A stretch of 64,000 nt of DNA from Chitinophaga pinensis. Its GTDB lineage: Bacteria; Bacteroidota; Bacteroidia; Chitinophagales; UBA10324. Below are positions 9,498 through 19,075 of this stretch, in pieces. Position numbers and translations under genes: made by a program. Every line of letters begins with the position of its first letter. Position 1 is the first letter of the stretch. Location of the stretch: the NCBI GenBank assembly GCA_945892775.1, contig CAMDDP010000006.1:28505-92504 (forward strand). The letters run 5' to 3'. The notes below the pieces were generated by a model. The model had not been told where the DNA came from and did no database searches. It saw nothing but the letters and a program-made list of their open reading frames with translations.

Positions 9498-11144
9498 TTA
9501 TTTTGAAATTACAAATTTTTCCCTCTTAAACACCTTCCCTCCGGAAGTCAATTGATACAAATAAACTCCTTTAGGTAAAAAAGAATAATGCAATGAAATT
9601 GAACGATTGTATGCAGGCAATTCAATGACAGCCAATTTCTTACCCGTTAAATCATATAATTCCAAAAGGCCACTTCCCTCATTAGGAAATAAATAATTTA
9701 CATTGAAATTTCCGTCACTTGGATTTGGAAACAAACAAGATTCTGAATTTTCGTAATCTGTTCCTTCACTAATTTCAGTTGCATTTACTGATGAACAAGT
9801 ATGAGGTGATCCTACAAAAATATTTGAAGTTGCAGCAATTTCATCAACCACATTAAACATATTTGAATTCATTGGGGTATAATTAGTATTTATTATTTGT
9901 GTGGAAACGTTGGAAACTGTTAATGAAACAGGCGACTCATGACAAAATCCATTACCATTTTCATCAATTGAACAGAGGTAAGCCCAATAAGCCATTCCTG
10001 TTATTACATAGGTATGATCTGAAATGCGGCATATGTCGTATGCATCATCATATCCCGCTCCATTAAATTCACTATTGCCAATAGATTTTTGCCAAATTAA
10101 TGTTCCATTTGCATCAATCTTGAACAACAATGCATTTACATTTTCCTCTTGATTCAAATAAATATTTCCGGTAACGATTGCTCCCCCATCATTTGTAGGC
10201 ACTAGGTCATTGATTGATTCAATTCCGTTTGTTCCATATCTTTTGAACCATAATAAATTGCCACTTAAATCTGTCTTTAATAAAAAAGGATTATTGCACG
10301 GAGAAGCACCTCCAATATATGTCCCACCAATGATCAAGCAATTATCAGAAGTTTTAATAAAAGATTTGATTACAGGTTGTTGTGCATCTAAAAACTTCTT
10401 CCCCCACAAAACAGATCCATTTACATCAGTCATGAATAATGAAATGAAATTTAAACTACCTTCATTTAATCTTCCGGAAACAAACATCGTTCCATCTGTA
10501 TTTACTATTATTTTATTTGCCGATCCAGTTGAACCATTAATAGAATAATCCTTCATCCATAATAGATTCCCCTCGGCATCAGCTTTCAATATTAAATGAT
10601 TGATTGAACATCCTCCACCTGTTAAAACAACTCCGTTTTCATTATCGGCTGCAATTCCATATATAAAATCAGATCCTTGTTTATGCAATAATTTAAACCA
10701 CAACAGTGACCCATCGGCAGATATTCGTATTAAAGCAATTTGCGCACCTCCTCCACTGGTATCAGTAGATTGACATGCAGCAACTATGTCGCCATTTAAT
10801 GTTTCACAAAGACCAGAAATAATTAAGTTAGTTGTTTGCGTAATTCCTTTAGCCCAAATTATATTTCCATCAGCATCAGACTTTATAAAGTTTTTTCCAT
10901 CAGATACAACCATATTTCCATCAATTGTTCGAACAATTTTTTGGAAACTTAATCCCTGATAGGAACGAAATGCTAACTGATTAACAGAAGCAATTGTAAC
11001 TGGAGATCTATAAAATTGAACTAAAAACAAGAAAAGCCCAGCTAACAAAACAAAACAAAAAGTGCCAACCATTAATATCCGCATATTTTTAGTACGCAGT
11101 GTTTGCCTGTTACTTATTAAACTATTTAATCGGATTCGTTTCAT
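9498..11144 (-). CDS. Large secreted repeat protein with T9SS sorting domain
   Basis: 548 residues from ATG 11142-11144. A hydrophobic anchor or signal (MRILMVGTFCFVLLAGLFLF) lies about 20 residues in, after a basic N-terminus. The body holds six units of the pattern D-x-x-G-x-x-x-W-x-K (for example DADGNIIWAKG, DAEGNLLWMKD, DLSGNLLWFKR), typical of surface propellers with about 55-residue blades. A T9SS domain (CLFPNPSDGNFNVNY to KREKFVISK) ends it. Cell-surface or secreted; ligand unknown. Confidence 0.78.
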   Translation of the reverse strand: MKRIRLNSLISNRQTLRTKNMRILMVGTFCFVLLAGLFLFLVQFYRSPVTIASVNQLAFRSYQGLSFQKIVRTIDGNMVVSDGKNFIKSDADGNIIWAKGITQTTNLIISGLCETLNGDIVAACQSTDTSGGGAQIALIRISADGSLLWFKLLHKQGSDFIYGIAADNENGVVLTGGGCSINHLILKADAEGNLLWMKDYSINGSTGSANKIIVNTDGTMFVSGRLNEGSLNFISLFMTDVNGSVLWGKKFLDAQQPVIKSFIKTSDNCLIIGGTYIGGASPCNNPFLLKTDLSGNLLWFKRYGTNGIESINDLVPTNDGGAIVTGNIYLNQEENVNALLFKIDANGTLIWQKSIGNSEFNGAGYDDAYDICRISDHTYVITGMAYWAYLCSIDENGNGFCHESPVSLTVSNVSTQIINTNYTPMNSNMFNVVDEIAATSNIFVGSPHTCSSVNATEISEGTDYENSESCLFPNPSDGNFNVNYLFPNEGSGLLELYDLTGKKLAVIELPAYNRSISLHYSFLPKGVYLYQLTSGGKVFKREKFVISK

Positions 11145-11268
11145 TTCCAAGCTGTTTTAATTTAAAAAACTGGAGGGTGTTACGCAATAAAAAGAGAAAT
11201 GTTATGTGTTTATATTTCTAACTTTTACTCCAAGTAATCTTTTACTTTTGACAATGAATGAGTAGCTT

Positions 11269-11832
11269 TTATGTATAAGTTTTAAAAAGCTTAATCGCAA
11301 GTGCTAGAAGTATAACCCCAAATACTTTTCTTAATATAGAAATGCCACTCGGACCTAATATTCTTTCTAATCGATAAATATTTCGAAGAACTACATAAAC
11401 AAAAAAAAGATTGATCACTATTGCCACTATAATATTCTCAACATAGATGTATTCTGCCCGTAGAGAAAGCAGAGTGGTTAATGTTCCAGCCCCCGCAATC
11501 AATGGAAAGGCTATTGGAACAATAGATGCTGTTTGTGGAGAATCGTCTTTACTAAATTTCCAACCGAGAATCATTTCAAAGGCAAGTAGAAATAAAATAA
11601 TTGAACCAGCAATAGCAAATGATTCAATATCAATTCCAATCAAATAGAGAATAGTATTACCTAAAAACAAAAATACAATCATAATAGAACCTGAGACAAG
11701 AGTTATGCGTAGAGGATGAATTTCTCCAACCTTATTCCTCAGAGCAACTATAACAGGAAGCGACCCAATAACATCTATTACAGCAAACAATATCATTGTA
11801 ATCGTTGCAATAGCCTTAAAATCAAAATGCAT
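11269..11832 (-). CDS. MarC-family integral membrane protein
   Basis: 187 residues with about six hydrophobic helices. The N-terminal MILFAVIDVIGSLPVIVAL and the central IVPIAFPLIAGAGTLTTLLSL match the MarC/UPF0056 family, where P-L-x-A-G-P/A-G is diagnostic. MarC proteins are often called NAAT transporters, but the substrate is not established. Downstream of the small lipoprotein gene, from which a hairpin terminator separates it. Confidence 0.87.
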   Translation of the reverse strand: MHFDFKAIATITMILFAVIDVIGSLPVIVALRNKVGEIHPLRITLVSGSIMIVFLFLGNTILYLIGIDIESFAIAGSIILFLLAFEMILGWKFSKDDSPQTASIVPIAFPLIAGAGTLTTLLSLRAEYIYVENIIVAIVINLFFVYVVLRNIYRLERILGPSGISILRKVFGVILLALAIKLFKTYT

Positions 11833-11879
11833 AAAAAAGTATTGATTGTCTAAATTATTTTTTTGTCCTCAAGATAAAT

Positions 11880-11917
11880 AATAAAGTCTCGATTTGCGAA
11901 CAAATCAAGACTTTATT
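11880..11917 (-). terminator. Hairpin terminator below the small lipoprotein gene
   Basis: A 10 bp outer stem (11880-11889 with 11908-11917) and a 6 bp inner stem (11891-11896 with 11901-11906), one C/A mismatch, and a CGAA tetraloop. It lies between two minus-strand genes and is followed on that strand by an AT-rich run. Confidence 0.7.
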
Positions 11918-11944
11918 CTATAAAAAATAAATTACTTGAAAAAA

Positions 11945-12094
11945 TTAAGATTGAACGACTTTTTCAATTGGTTGAGTTTTAGAAATCATACCTGGGCAAC
12001 CACTTCGACGGCCACAAGAAGATAATGCCAACACTCCAACTGTTAAAACAAGTATTAAAATAATCGTTTTAACTTTTAAGATTTGATGCTTCAT
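11945..12094 (-). CDS. Tiny 49-residue lipoprotein
   Basis: Starts ATG 12092-12094 and ends TAA 11945-11947. Basic N-terminus MKHQILKVK, hydrophobic stretch TIILILVLTVGVLAL, lipobox L-S-S-C with the lipidated Cys at 27, then GRRSGCPGMISKTQPIEKVVQS. The motif C-G-x-R-x-G-C-P is one I recall from very small Bacteroidota lipoproteins of unknown role. It has its own terminator downstream. Divergent from mpl. No function assigned. Confidence 0.7.
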   Translation of the reverse strand: MKHQILKVKTIILILVLTVGVLALSSCGRRSGCPGMISKTQPIEKVVQS

Positions 12095-12157
12095 AAAATT
12101 TGGTGTTTTTGCTAATTTTATCCTTATTACGAGTAGATTAATTTAAAGATTCAACGA

Positions 12158-13525
12158 ATGTACATACATTTTATTGCAATAGGAGGAGCCGTAATGCACA
12201 ACTTAGCATTAGCACTGCACTCACAGGGACACAAGGTTACTGGTTCCGATGATGAAATAATTGATCCAGCCTACACCCGACTAAAAAATGCCGGCCTCAT
12301 TCCTGAAAAATTCGGATGGTTTCCTGATAAAATTAATCAAGAATTAGATGCTGTTATTTTAGGAATGCATGCACATTTTGATAATCCAGAACTTGCAAAG
12401 GCAAAAGAATTGGGTTTGAAAATTTATTCATTCCCTGAGTATATATACGAACAAAGCAAAAATAAAAAACGAATTGTAATTGGAGGTAGCCATGGAAAAA
12501 CCACAATCACTTCAATGATTATGCATGTTTTGAAATCTGTTGGAAAAGATTTTGATTACATGGTTGGTTCAAAACTTGAAGGATTTGAGTTGATGGTAAA
12601 ACTGACCGCCTCCGCTCCTATTATAATTCTAGAAGGCGATGAATACCCAGACTCAGCCTTAAATAAAACTCCAAAGTTTTTATTATACAAACCTAATATT
12701 GCTTTTATCAGTGGCATTGCTTGGGACCATATAAATGTCTTTCCAACTTTTGATAATTACTGCAAGCAGTTTCAACTTTTTTTGGATATGGTTCCCATAA
12801 ATGGAAAAATTATTTATAATTTGGAGGATTCAGAAGTTAGAAAAGTAGCCGATACAACCTTGTCAACCGCAATAAAAATTTCATATAAAACCCCAGAATA
12901 TGTTATTGAAAACGGAACAACTTTTTATGTACACAATGGAAATAAAACTTCCCTACAAGTTTTTGGCCAACACAATTTATCAAATATGGCCGGGGCGTTT
13001 GAAGTATGCAAACAATTAGATATAACCGAAAATGAATTTTTTACTTCAATAAGAACTTTCAATGGAGCTGCTAATCGATTAGAAAAAATAGCAAGTAATA
13101 ATCAGGTAGTTATCTTTAAAGATTTTGCCCACTCTCCTTCTAAGTTAAAAGCGACTATCTCTGCAGTGAATGAACAATTTGCCGGAAGAAGAATTATTGC
13201 CTGCATGGAACTGCATACTTATAGCAGTTTAAATAAAGAGTTCATTGCTGAATATAAAAGTTGTATGGATGGTGCTGGTGTAAAAGTTGTTTTCTTTAAT
13301 CCTCATACGATAGAATTAAAAAGATTAGAAGCAATCAGTAACAATGAAGTTAAAAAACTATTCGGTCACGATGATTTAATTGTGTTAAACAAGAAAGATG
13401 AAATTGAAAAATTTCTTCATTCACAAGAATATACAAATTCAGTTTTGCTATTAATGAGCAGTGGAAATTTTAACGGAATGAATTTGCCTGATATGATTCA
13501 ATTTATTTTAAAACAGACTGCTTAA
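12158..13525 (+). CDS. mpl: Mur ligase of the Mpl (murein tripeptide recycling) type
   Basis: 455 residues. Expected to rejoin L-Ala-gamma-D-Glu-mDAP to UDP-MurNAc during wall recycling. The N-terminal Rossmann segment HFIAIGGAVMHNLALAL is followed by the ATP loop GGSHGKTTITS (about 109-119), the LEGDEYP acidic segment and the AWDHINVFP motif, then the C-terminal ligase domain (NRLEKI, KDFAHSPSKLKATI). The Mpl-type LEGDEYDTA-like segment and the DHINVF motif favour Mpl over MurC. MurC cannot be fully excluded by eye. Confidence 0.85.
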   Translation: MYIHFIAIGGAVMHNLALALHSQGHKVTGSDDEIIDPAYTRLKNAGLIPEKFGWFPDKINQELDAVILGMHAHFDNPELAKAKELGLKIYSFPEYIYEQSKNKKRIVIGGSHGKTTITSMIMHVLKSVGKDFDYMVGSKLEGFELMVKLTASAPIIILEGDEYPDSALNKTPKFLLYKPNIAFISGIAWDHINVFPTFDNYCKQFQLFLDMVPINGKIIYNLEDSEVRKVADTTLSTAIKISYKTPEYVIENGTTFYVHNGNKTSLQVFGQHNLSNMAGAFEVCKQLDITENEFFTSIRTFNGAANRLEKIASNNQVVIFKDFAHSPSKLKATISAVNEQFAGRRIIACMELHTYSSLNKEFIAEYKSCMDGAGVKVVFFNPHTIELKRLEAISNNEVKKLFGHDDLIVLNKKDEIEKFLHSQEYTNSVLLLMSSGNFNGMNLPDMIQFILKQTA

Positions 13526-13587
13526 TTTTTCTTTCCACATTCTTTCTACATATCCATTTTATCGATAAGTAGTAACCCAAATTCGGT

Positions 13588-13595
13588 TAGGTTTG
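13588..13595 (+). promoter_or_regulatory. -7 box TAggTTTG before the 13612 gene
   Basis: TAGGTTTG matches TAnnTTTG. The predicted transcript starts about 10 nt before the ATG at 13612. No -33 TTG at the right spacing. Confidence 0.5.
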
Positions 13596-13611
13596 CAATC
13601 TTTAAAATATT

Positions 13612-14370
13612 ATGAACCTTAAACTTACAAAGCCTCTAGCATTTATTGATTTAGAAACAACTGGGTTGGATTTTTCCAAAGATCGTATTGTTGAAATTGC
13701 TATTGTAAAAGTGATGCCCTCTGGAGAAGTATTGGAATATTGCGAACGAATAAATCCACTCATTCCTATTCCTGCTGAAGTTGTGGCCATACATGGCATT
13801 ACTAACGAAGCAGTAAAAGATTGCTCAACTTTTCCACAAATAGCAAAAAAATATTTTGATATAATTAATGATAGTGATTGGAGTGGTTTCAATAGTAGCC
13901 GATTTGATTTTCCATTTATGACAGAAGAATTTGGACGAGCGGGCTTAGCGTTTGATAATTCTGAAAGAAAAATGGTGGATGTTCAACGAATTTTTCATTT
14001 AATGGAACCACGGAATCTCAGCGCAGCTTATAAGTATTATTGCGATAAGAATTTAGAAAATGCACACAGTGCTTTAGCTGACACAAGGGCAACTTTTCAT
14101 ATACTTGAATCACAATTAGACCGCTACAGCGATACATTGCAAAATGATATTGACTTCTTACATAAGTTTACAAAAGATGGCGATTTTGTTGATATAGGAC
14201 GCAAAATGTATTTCGATAAAGGGATTGAAAAATTTAATTTCGGAAAACACAAAGGAGTATCTGTAAAAGATGTTTTTACAAAAGAACCCAACTATTATGA
14301 TTGGATAGTGAAGAGCGATTTTCCACTCGACTTCAAAGAAAAAGTGAAGGTCATTAAGGAGCGAAAATAA
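13612..14370 (+). CDS. DnaQ-like 3'-5' exonuclease with extra C-terminal domain
   Basis: 252 residues. DEDDh exonuclease: D13 and E15 in FIDLETTG, the Asp in NSSRFDFPF, and H/D in NAHSALADT. A C-terminal segment (FNFGKHKGVSVKDVFTKEPNYYDWI) resembles the DUF3820-type module found after exonucleases. Likely acts in repair or nucleic-acid turnover rather than as the Pol III epsilon subunit. The TTG-started glycosyltransferase follows by 21 bp on the same strand. Confidence 0.85.
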   Translation: MNLKLTKPLAFIDLETTGLDFSKDRIVEIAIVKVMPSGEVLEYCERINPLIPIPAEVVAIHGITNEAVKDCSTFPQIAKKYFDIINDSDWSGFNSSRFDFPFMTEEFGRAGLAFDNSERKMVDVQRIFHLMEPRNLSAAYKYYCDKNLENAHSALADTRATFHILESQLDRYSDTLQNDIDFLHKFTKDGDFVDIGRKMYFDKGIEKFNFGKHKGVSVKDVFTKEPNYYDWIVKSDFPLDFKEKVKVIKERK

Positions 14371-14391
14371 AATCCACAAAAAATAATTCAG

Positions 14392-15126
14392 TTGAAAGAT
14401 AGTCTCGTAATTATTCCAACTTATAACGAGAAAGAAAATAGCGAACGAATAGTTCGTGAAATATTTTCTCTCTCATCAGATATTCATGTACTCATTGTAG
14501 ATGACGGCTCACCAGATGGTACTGCCACCATTATTAAAGACTTACAAAAACATTTTCCGAACACATTATTTATAATTGAACGTAAAGGCAAAGAAGGATT
14601 AGGCACAGCCTATATTCTTGGATTCAAATGGGCATTAGAAAACAACTATAAATTTATATTTGAAATGGACGCTGATTTCTCTCATCCACCAAAAGATTTA
14701 TTACGATTATACAATGAAGCACTAAAAGAAACTGCGGTGGTAATCGGCTCAAGATATTGCAAGGGAGGAAAAGTGAAAAACTGGCCATTTGGAAGGATTT
14801 TAATGTCATACTTTGCAAGTGTATACGTGCGCCTAATTACTTGGATGCCAGTTACTGACACCACAGCTGGATTCATTTGTTATAGAAAAGAATTTTTAGA
14901 GAAGTTGGACTTTAATAAAATCACTTTTATAGGTTATGCCTTTCAAATAGAAATGAAATTTGCAGCTTGGCGTTTAGGATTTAAGATGAGAGAAATTCCA
15001 ATCACCTTCACAGATAGACTTGAAGGTGCATCAAAAATGAGTAAAGGAATTTTTAAAGAAGCTATTCTTGGCGTATTAAAAATGAAATTAAGAAGCTTCT
15101 CACACAAAAATACTTACGGGAAATAA
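14392..15126 (+). CDS. Polyprenol-phosphate mannose/glucose synthase (GT2), TTG start
   Basis: 244 residues. Transfers a sugar from a nucleotide donor to a polyprenyl phosphate at the inner membrane. Motifs: LVIIPTYNEKEN, VDDGSPDGT, and FEMDADFSHPP carrying the D-x-D metal site. TTAGFICYR and the R-L-E-G-x-S-K-M segment match the dolichyl-phosphate mannose synthase clade without added membrane helices. The start must be the TTG at 14392, since no ATG precedes the first strand. Probably in one transcript with the upstream exonuclease. Confidence 0.87.
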   Translation: MKDSLVIIPTYNEKENSERIVREIFSLSSDIHVLIVDDGSPDGTATIIKDLQKHFPNTLFIIERKGKEGLGTAYILGFKWALENNYKFIFEMDADFSHPPKDLLRLYNEALKETAVVIGSRYCKGGKVKNWPFGRILMSYFASVYVRLITWMPVTDTTAGFICYRKEFLEKLDFNKITFIGYAFQIEMKFAAWRLGFKMREIPITFTDRLEGASKMSKGIFKEAILGVLKMKLRSFSHKNTYGK

Positions 15127-15138
15127 AGCCATGTGAAC

Positions 15139-16404
15139 TTATCCTTTATGAGTTGAGAATTGATTCCAAATATTTTTAATCACATCCTTATGAATAGTGA
15201 AGTCCACAATTTTTAACTTGAGATAATCTTCATGAAAATAATAGTATCCAAAGCTTTCGTTAGCATCTCCAACATTTCTGGAACCAGAGCCCGAATCTTT
15301 TACTAAATACCAATCCTTACCATCTTTTTGCATGTAGCCAACTAAGTGCATTCCATGATCATCAGTAGTAGTTTGATTATTAAAACGGAACTGCCTAGCG
15401 TTTTCATCAATATATTCTGAAGGACAATCAAATGATGGAATCATACACACATTAGTCATATTAAATCCAGGCTCACTTACATCGCCTCCAATAGCAATAC
15501 CGTAACCTGAACGAATTCCCCTTTTTACAATAGCCATAAAAGTATCAAGTGGCACATTGTAATAAGTATCATCATGCCACCAATTATCAGGAACTTTGTA
15601 TTCCATTTGTGTATAGTATGGTTTCTCCATTAATGAAATAACATCCACATAATCATCCATGTTTAGCTTGCAAACCTGTAACAGAAAATCTTTGGGGGTA
15701 TAAACCTTTTTCTGCCAAGTAACACTGGTTGGAGGTGTGCCGATATAATGATTTAAAATTGATTTAATTGTAGAAACAACTTCATTTTCATTCCATGCAT
15801 TTGCTACTTTAACGCTATATAAATAAGTTTTCATTTCAGTCATCATTGCCGTATGGTTATAGATCTTCTCATCACCTGTATAACCAAGAAAATCCTCGTA
15901 AGGCACACAACCATATTCTTTATAAATTCTTTTTACAGCATTTCCCTCACTGCCTTCATCAAAATTACTTTCGCCACGAGCGTTAATAAAGCCCTTTGCT
16001 TTGTCAACATACTCCCAATACACAGTGAACAATTGTGACAGTGAAATATTCTGTTTAGTAATGCGATTAATTTCAGTTTCATAATATGAAGTGGTAGAAA
16101 AACTCCAACAGGTTCCAGTATTTCCTTGAGATATTGGCGTATTGCGAAATACTGAAGTAAATTGTGACGGAGAGGTAGGAACATCAATTCCACTCACATC
16201 CATCTTGAAATAATTCTGCATTTTAGGTGGGGCTTTTTTATCAGTCTCCTCAGTGATGCCCCGCATAATTGTATTTTGATAATAGCCCGACTTATATTCT
16301 TTATAAACGGCTTTGTCGCGTCGATTTTGTGCTAGTGAACTAAAATTAAAAAGAGTAAGATTTAGTAATGAAAAAGAAACTAACGTAAAAAGGAATTTGT
16401 TCAT
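15139..16404 (-). CDS. Exported C1-family (bleomycin hydrolase-like) cysteine peptidase
   Basis: 421 residues with signal peptide (cleavage near LAQ, residue 26). Catalytic Q93 and C99 lie in QGNTGTCWSFST, and His350 in DDHGMHLVGY. The position normally held by Asn in the N-S-W motif is Asp370 (VKDSGSGS). Bleomycin hydrolases are usually cytoplasmic; this one should act in the periplasm or beyond. I recall the KDSG form from related Bacteroidota proteins, so the substitution may be a family trait. Convergent with the glycosyltransferase, 12 bp away. Confidence 0.85.
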   Translation of the reverse strand: MNKFLFTLVSFSLLNLTLFNFSSLAQNRRDKAVYKEYKSGYYQNTIMRGITEETDKKAPPKMQNYFKMDVSGIDVPTSPSQFTSVFRNTPISQGNTGTCWSFSTTSYYETEINRITKQNISLSQLFTVYWEYVDKAKGFINARGESNFDEGSEGNAVKRIYKEYGCVPYEDFLGYTGDEKIYNHTAMMTEMKTYLYSVKVANAWNENEVVSTIKSILNHYIGTPPTSVTWQKKVYTPKDFLLQVCKLNMDDYVDVISLMEKPYYTQMEYKVPDNWWHDDTYYNVPLDTFMAIVKRGIRSGYGIAIGGDVSEPGFNMTNVCMIPSFDCPSEYIDENARQFRFNNQTTTDDHGMHLVGYMQKDGKDWYLVKDSGSGSRNVGDANESFGYYYFHEDYLKLKIVDFTIHKDVIKNIWNQFSTHKG

Positions 16405-16504
16405 ATCTAAATTATTTTAAGTAAAGTAAATGTACAATTGGAAACACAAAATTATAATTATTAAATTTTTAGATGAGGATAAAATTTTCCATTAACAATT
16501 TTTA

Positions 16505-17737
16505 TTAAACGAAATACTTAACAATACTTTTTGCTGCTACAAATCCACTCGTCCACGCATTTTGGAAGTTATACCCTCCGGTTATTCCATCTACATCTAA
16601 AATTTCTCCACCAAAATACAATCCGGGATATTTTTTACTCATCATCGTATTAGCATCTACTTCACTTAACGAAATTCCTCCTGCGCTTACGAACTCTTCT
16701 TTGAAAGCGGTCTTTCCTTCGGCAAACATTTCAAACGCACAACAATTTTTAGCGAGCTTATTTATTGTTGCGTTTGTTAAATCACTCCATTTATTTGAGT
16801 CACTTACTCCTGATTGTAACAATATAAACTCCCAAAGTCGAGAAGCTACACCACTAAAATTACCATTCGAAGGTTTTTTAGCAGGAAATAATTTTCGTTG
16901 TTCGTGAATCTGTTTGACAAAAGATTGCTCATTGAATTCGGTGCACCAATTTATAATAACTGAAAATTTATAATTCAATTTTTCTAAATCTCTCGCTGCA
17001 AATGCTGACAATCGTAAAACAGCTGGACCACTCAATCCCCAATGAGTAATTAGTATTGGACCTTCAGATAAAAATTTTATTCCAACAATTTTTATTGAAG
17101 AATTTGGTGCAGCAATTCCCATCAAATTATTTAACGGATGTTTAGGGAAATTGAAAGTGAACAAGGATGGAACTGGCTTTTCAATTTTCAAACTCAAATT
17201 ATTTAACCAATCAAACTGAATTATTTTTTGAAAACCTCCACAAGCAATCACCACAAAATCTGCCTGCACTATTTCCCCGTTCTTAAAACTCACATTGAAA
17301 CCATTTATAATGGGTTGAATTTTTTCAACCGAATGATAAAGTTGCAACTCAACTTTATAGCGATTCATCTCCTTCATCAAACAATCAATAATTGTTTGCG
17401 AGCTGTTTGAATGGGGAAACATCCTGCCATCTTCTTCAGTCTTTAAAGAAACCCCCCTTTTTTCAAACCAATCAATTGTATCAGTTGTAAAAAACTGGTG
17501 GAAAGCCTTTTTCATAAATCGTTCGCCTCGCGGGTAGCATTTTGCCATTTCATCAATATCAAAACATGCATGGGTAACATTACACCTTCCGCCTCCGCTC
17601 ACTTTTACTTTCTGCAAAACACTTCCGCCTTTTTCTGCAATAAACACCTTTAATAATGGATTCATTCGAGCAGCATTAACTGCACAAAAAAAACCTGCCG
17701 CACCTCCGCCAATGACTACTAATTTCTTTGAATTCAT
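16505..17737 (-). CDS. HI0933/YhiN-like FAD-dependent oxidoreductase
   Basis: 410 residues from ATG 17735-17737, supported by a -7 box (17760-17753) just upstream; a TTG nine bases earlier is the alternative. The dinucleotide-binding motif VVIGGGAAGFFCAVNA is at 6-21. VSGGGRCNVTH (about 47-57) and the GGEILDVDGITGGYNFQNAWTSG C-terminal segment are hallmarks of the HI0933 flavoprotein family. A role in redox or RNA modification has been suggested for relatives, but none is established. Confidence 0.88.
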   Translation of the reverse strand: MNSKKLVVIGGGAAGFFCAVNAARMNPLLKVFIAEKGGSVLQKVKVSGGGRCNVTHACFDIDEMAKCYPRGERFMKKAFHQFFTTDTIDWFEKRGVSLKTEEDGRMFPHSNSSQTIIDCLMKEMNRYKVELQLYHSVEKIQPIINGFNVSFKNGEIVQADFVVIACGGFQKIIQFDWLNNLSLKIEKPVPSLFTFNFPKHPLNNLMGIAAPNSSIKIVGIKFLSEGPILITHWGLSGPAVLRLSAFAARDLEKLNYKFSVIINWCTEFNEQSFVKQIHEQRKLFPAKKPSNGNFSGVASRLWEFILLQSGVSDSNKWSDLTNATINKLAKNCCAFEMFAEGKTAFKEEFVSAGGISLSEVDANTMMSKKYPGLYFGGEILDVDGITGGYNFQNAWTSGFVAAKSIVKYFV

Positions 17738-17752
17738 TTTATTCAATTACTA

Positions 17753-17760
17753 CAAATTTA
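17753..17760 (-). promoter_or_regulatory. -7 box TAAATTTG for the flavoprotein gene
   Basis: Minus-strand TAAATTTG. It places transcription start near 17747, about 10 nt before the ATG at 17737, which supports that start over the upstream TTG. Confidence 0.5.
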
Positions 17761-17824
17761 AAATTGTATGGTTAGTGTTTTTATAATATATTTCATGTGT
17801 GCTTATGCTTAAATCACTTGTGCT

Positions 17825-17832
17825 TACTTTCG
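17825..17832 (+). promoter_or_regulatory. -7-like box TACTTTCG before the THUMP gene
   Basis: TACTTTCG differs from TAnnTTTG at one base; the same octamer stands before the genes at 5611 and 40994. It ends 6 nt before the ATG at 17839, so a transcript would be almost leaderless. Confidence 0.45.
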
Positions 17833-17838
17833 CCGCAT

Positions 17839-19017
17839 ATGCAACAACCTTCAATCATACTTATTAATTGTCCACTTTATGTAACGCCCTATTTAAAAAC
17901 TGAAGTGGAAGCACTTGGCTACACTATTACCTGGGAACATCCAAATGGTGTTGAAATAAAAGGGAGCATGAACGATTGCATTCGACTAAATTATTTTTTA
18001 CGAAGCGCAAGTAAGGTTTTATGGATGATTAAAAAAGTAAAAGCAGCTGATGCAAATGAACTTTTTAATAAAGTAACAGAAGTTCCATGGGAAAATTATT
18101 TAAAAAAAGATGAACAGTTTGCTGTTACTTCTTTTACCCGCAATGGCACAATCAATACAACTCTTTACACTAACTTGAAATGTAAGGATGCAATTGTTGA
18201 CCGTTTCCGTCGCAAGTTCGGTTATCGCCCGGATAGCGGAAGCGAGCGTACCGGGGCAGTTGTATTTGTATTTTGGGATAACAATGATGTTTCACTTTAC
18301 TTAGATACTTCCGGTGTTTCTTTGAATAAGCGTGGCTATCGCAAGTATCCTTTCGCTGCACCAATGCAGGAAAATTTAGCTGCCGGAGTAATTATGGCAA
18401 CTGAGTGGGATATGAATTCAACTTTTGTTAATCCAATGTGTGGCAGCGGAACATTTGCAATTGAAGCTGCGCTTATGGCTTTGAATCGATATCCCGGATA
18501 TTTGAGAAAAGAATTTTCGTTCCAGCATTTTAAAGATTATAACGAAGAAGAATATTATCGCAAATTGGATAATGAAAATACTTTAAAAGCAAAAAGCCAC
18601 CTTGATTTTAAAATTATAGCCACTGATATACATCCTGATGCGATTAAAGATGCAAAATTAAATGCAGAAGCTGCAGGAGTAAGCGAGTTCATTGATTTTG
18701 TTGAATGTGCTGTTGAAGAAACACCTGTGCCTGACGAAAAAGGAATTGTAATTATGAATCCTCCATATGGTGACAGAATGGGTGGAGGTGATGATGAATT
18801 GATTGAATTATATAAAACCATTGGCAATTTCATGAAAAGAAAATGCAGTGGTTATAAGGGATTTGTTTTCACTGGAAATTTAGAAGCTGCAAAATTCATA
18901 GGTCTGAAGCCAAAACGCAAAATAAGATTTATGAATGCACAGATAGACTGCAAACTTTTTGGCTATGAATTATATGCCGGAAAAAAATACCAGGAAAATA
19001 AAAATGAACAGGATTAA
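17839..19017 (+). CDS. THUMP-domain class I RNA methyltransferase (RlmL/TrmN-like)
   Basis: 392 residues from ATG 17839; a GTG/ATG-like extension to 17797 has no family match and contains the promoter box. An N-terminal THUMP RNA-binding domain (about 1-150) is followed by a Rossmann methyltransferase. SAM motif VNPMCGSGTFAIEAAL is near 196-211, and the catalytic NPPYGDR (near 310) methylates an exocyclic amine of guanine. Closest to the RlmL N-terminal half (23S rRNA G2445), but tRNA targets are also known in this family, so no symbol is given. Confidence 0.87.
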   Translation: MQQPSIILINCPLYVTPYLKTEVEALGYTITWEHPNGVEIKGSMNDCIRLNYFLRSASKVLWMIKKVKAADANELFNKVTEVPWENYLKKDEQFAVTSFTRNGTINTTLYTNLKCKDAIVDRFRRKFGYRPDSGSERTGAVVFVFWDNNDVSLYLDTSGVSLNKRGYRKYPFAAPMQENLAAGVIMATEWDMNSTFVNPMCGSGTFAIEAALMALNRYPGYLRKEFSFQHFKDYNEEEYYRKLDNENTLKAKSHLDFKIIATDIHPDAIKDAKLNAEAAGVSEFIDFVECAVEETPVPDEKGIVIMNPPYGDRMGGGDDELIELYKTIGNFMKRKCSGYKGFVFTGNLEAAKFIGLKPKRKIRFMNAQIDCKLFGYELYAGKKYQENKNEQD

Positions 19018-19075
19018 AATTATTTAAATTTAATAATCTGAATAAACATATTTATTTGATAAATAATTTAGAAAA

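Noticed and set aside
17797..17838. 14-codon upstream extension of the THUMP methyltransferase
   Set aside because: It contains the -7 box and has no counterpart in the family.
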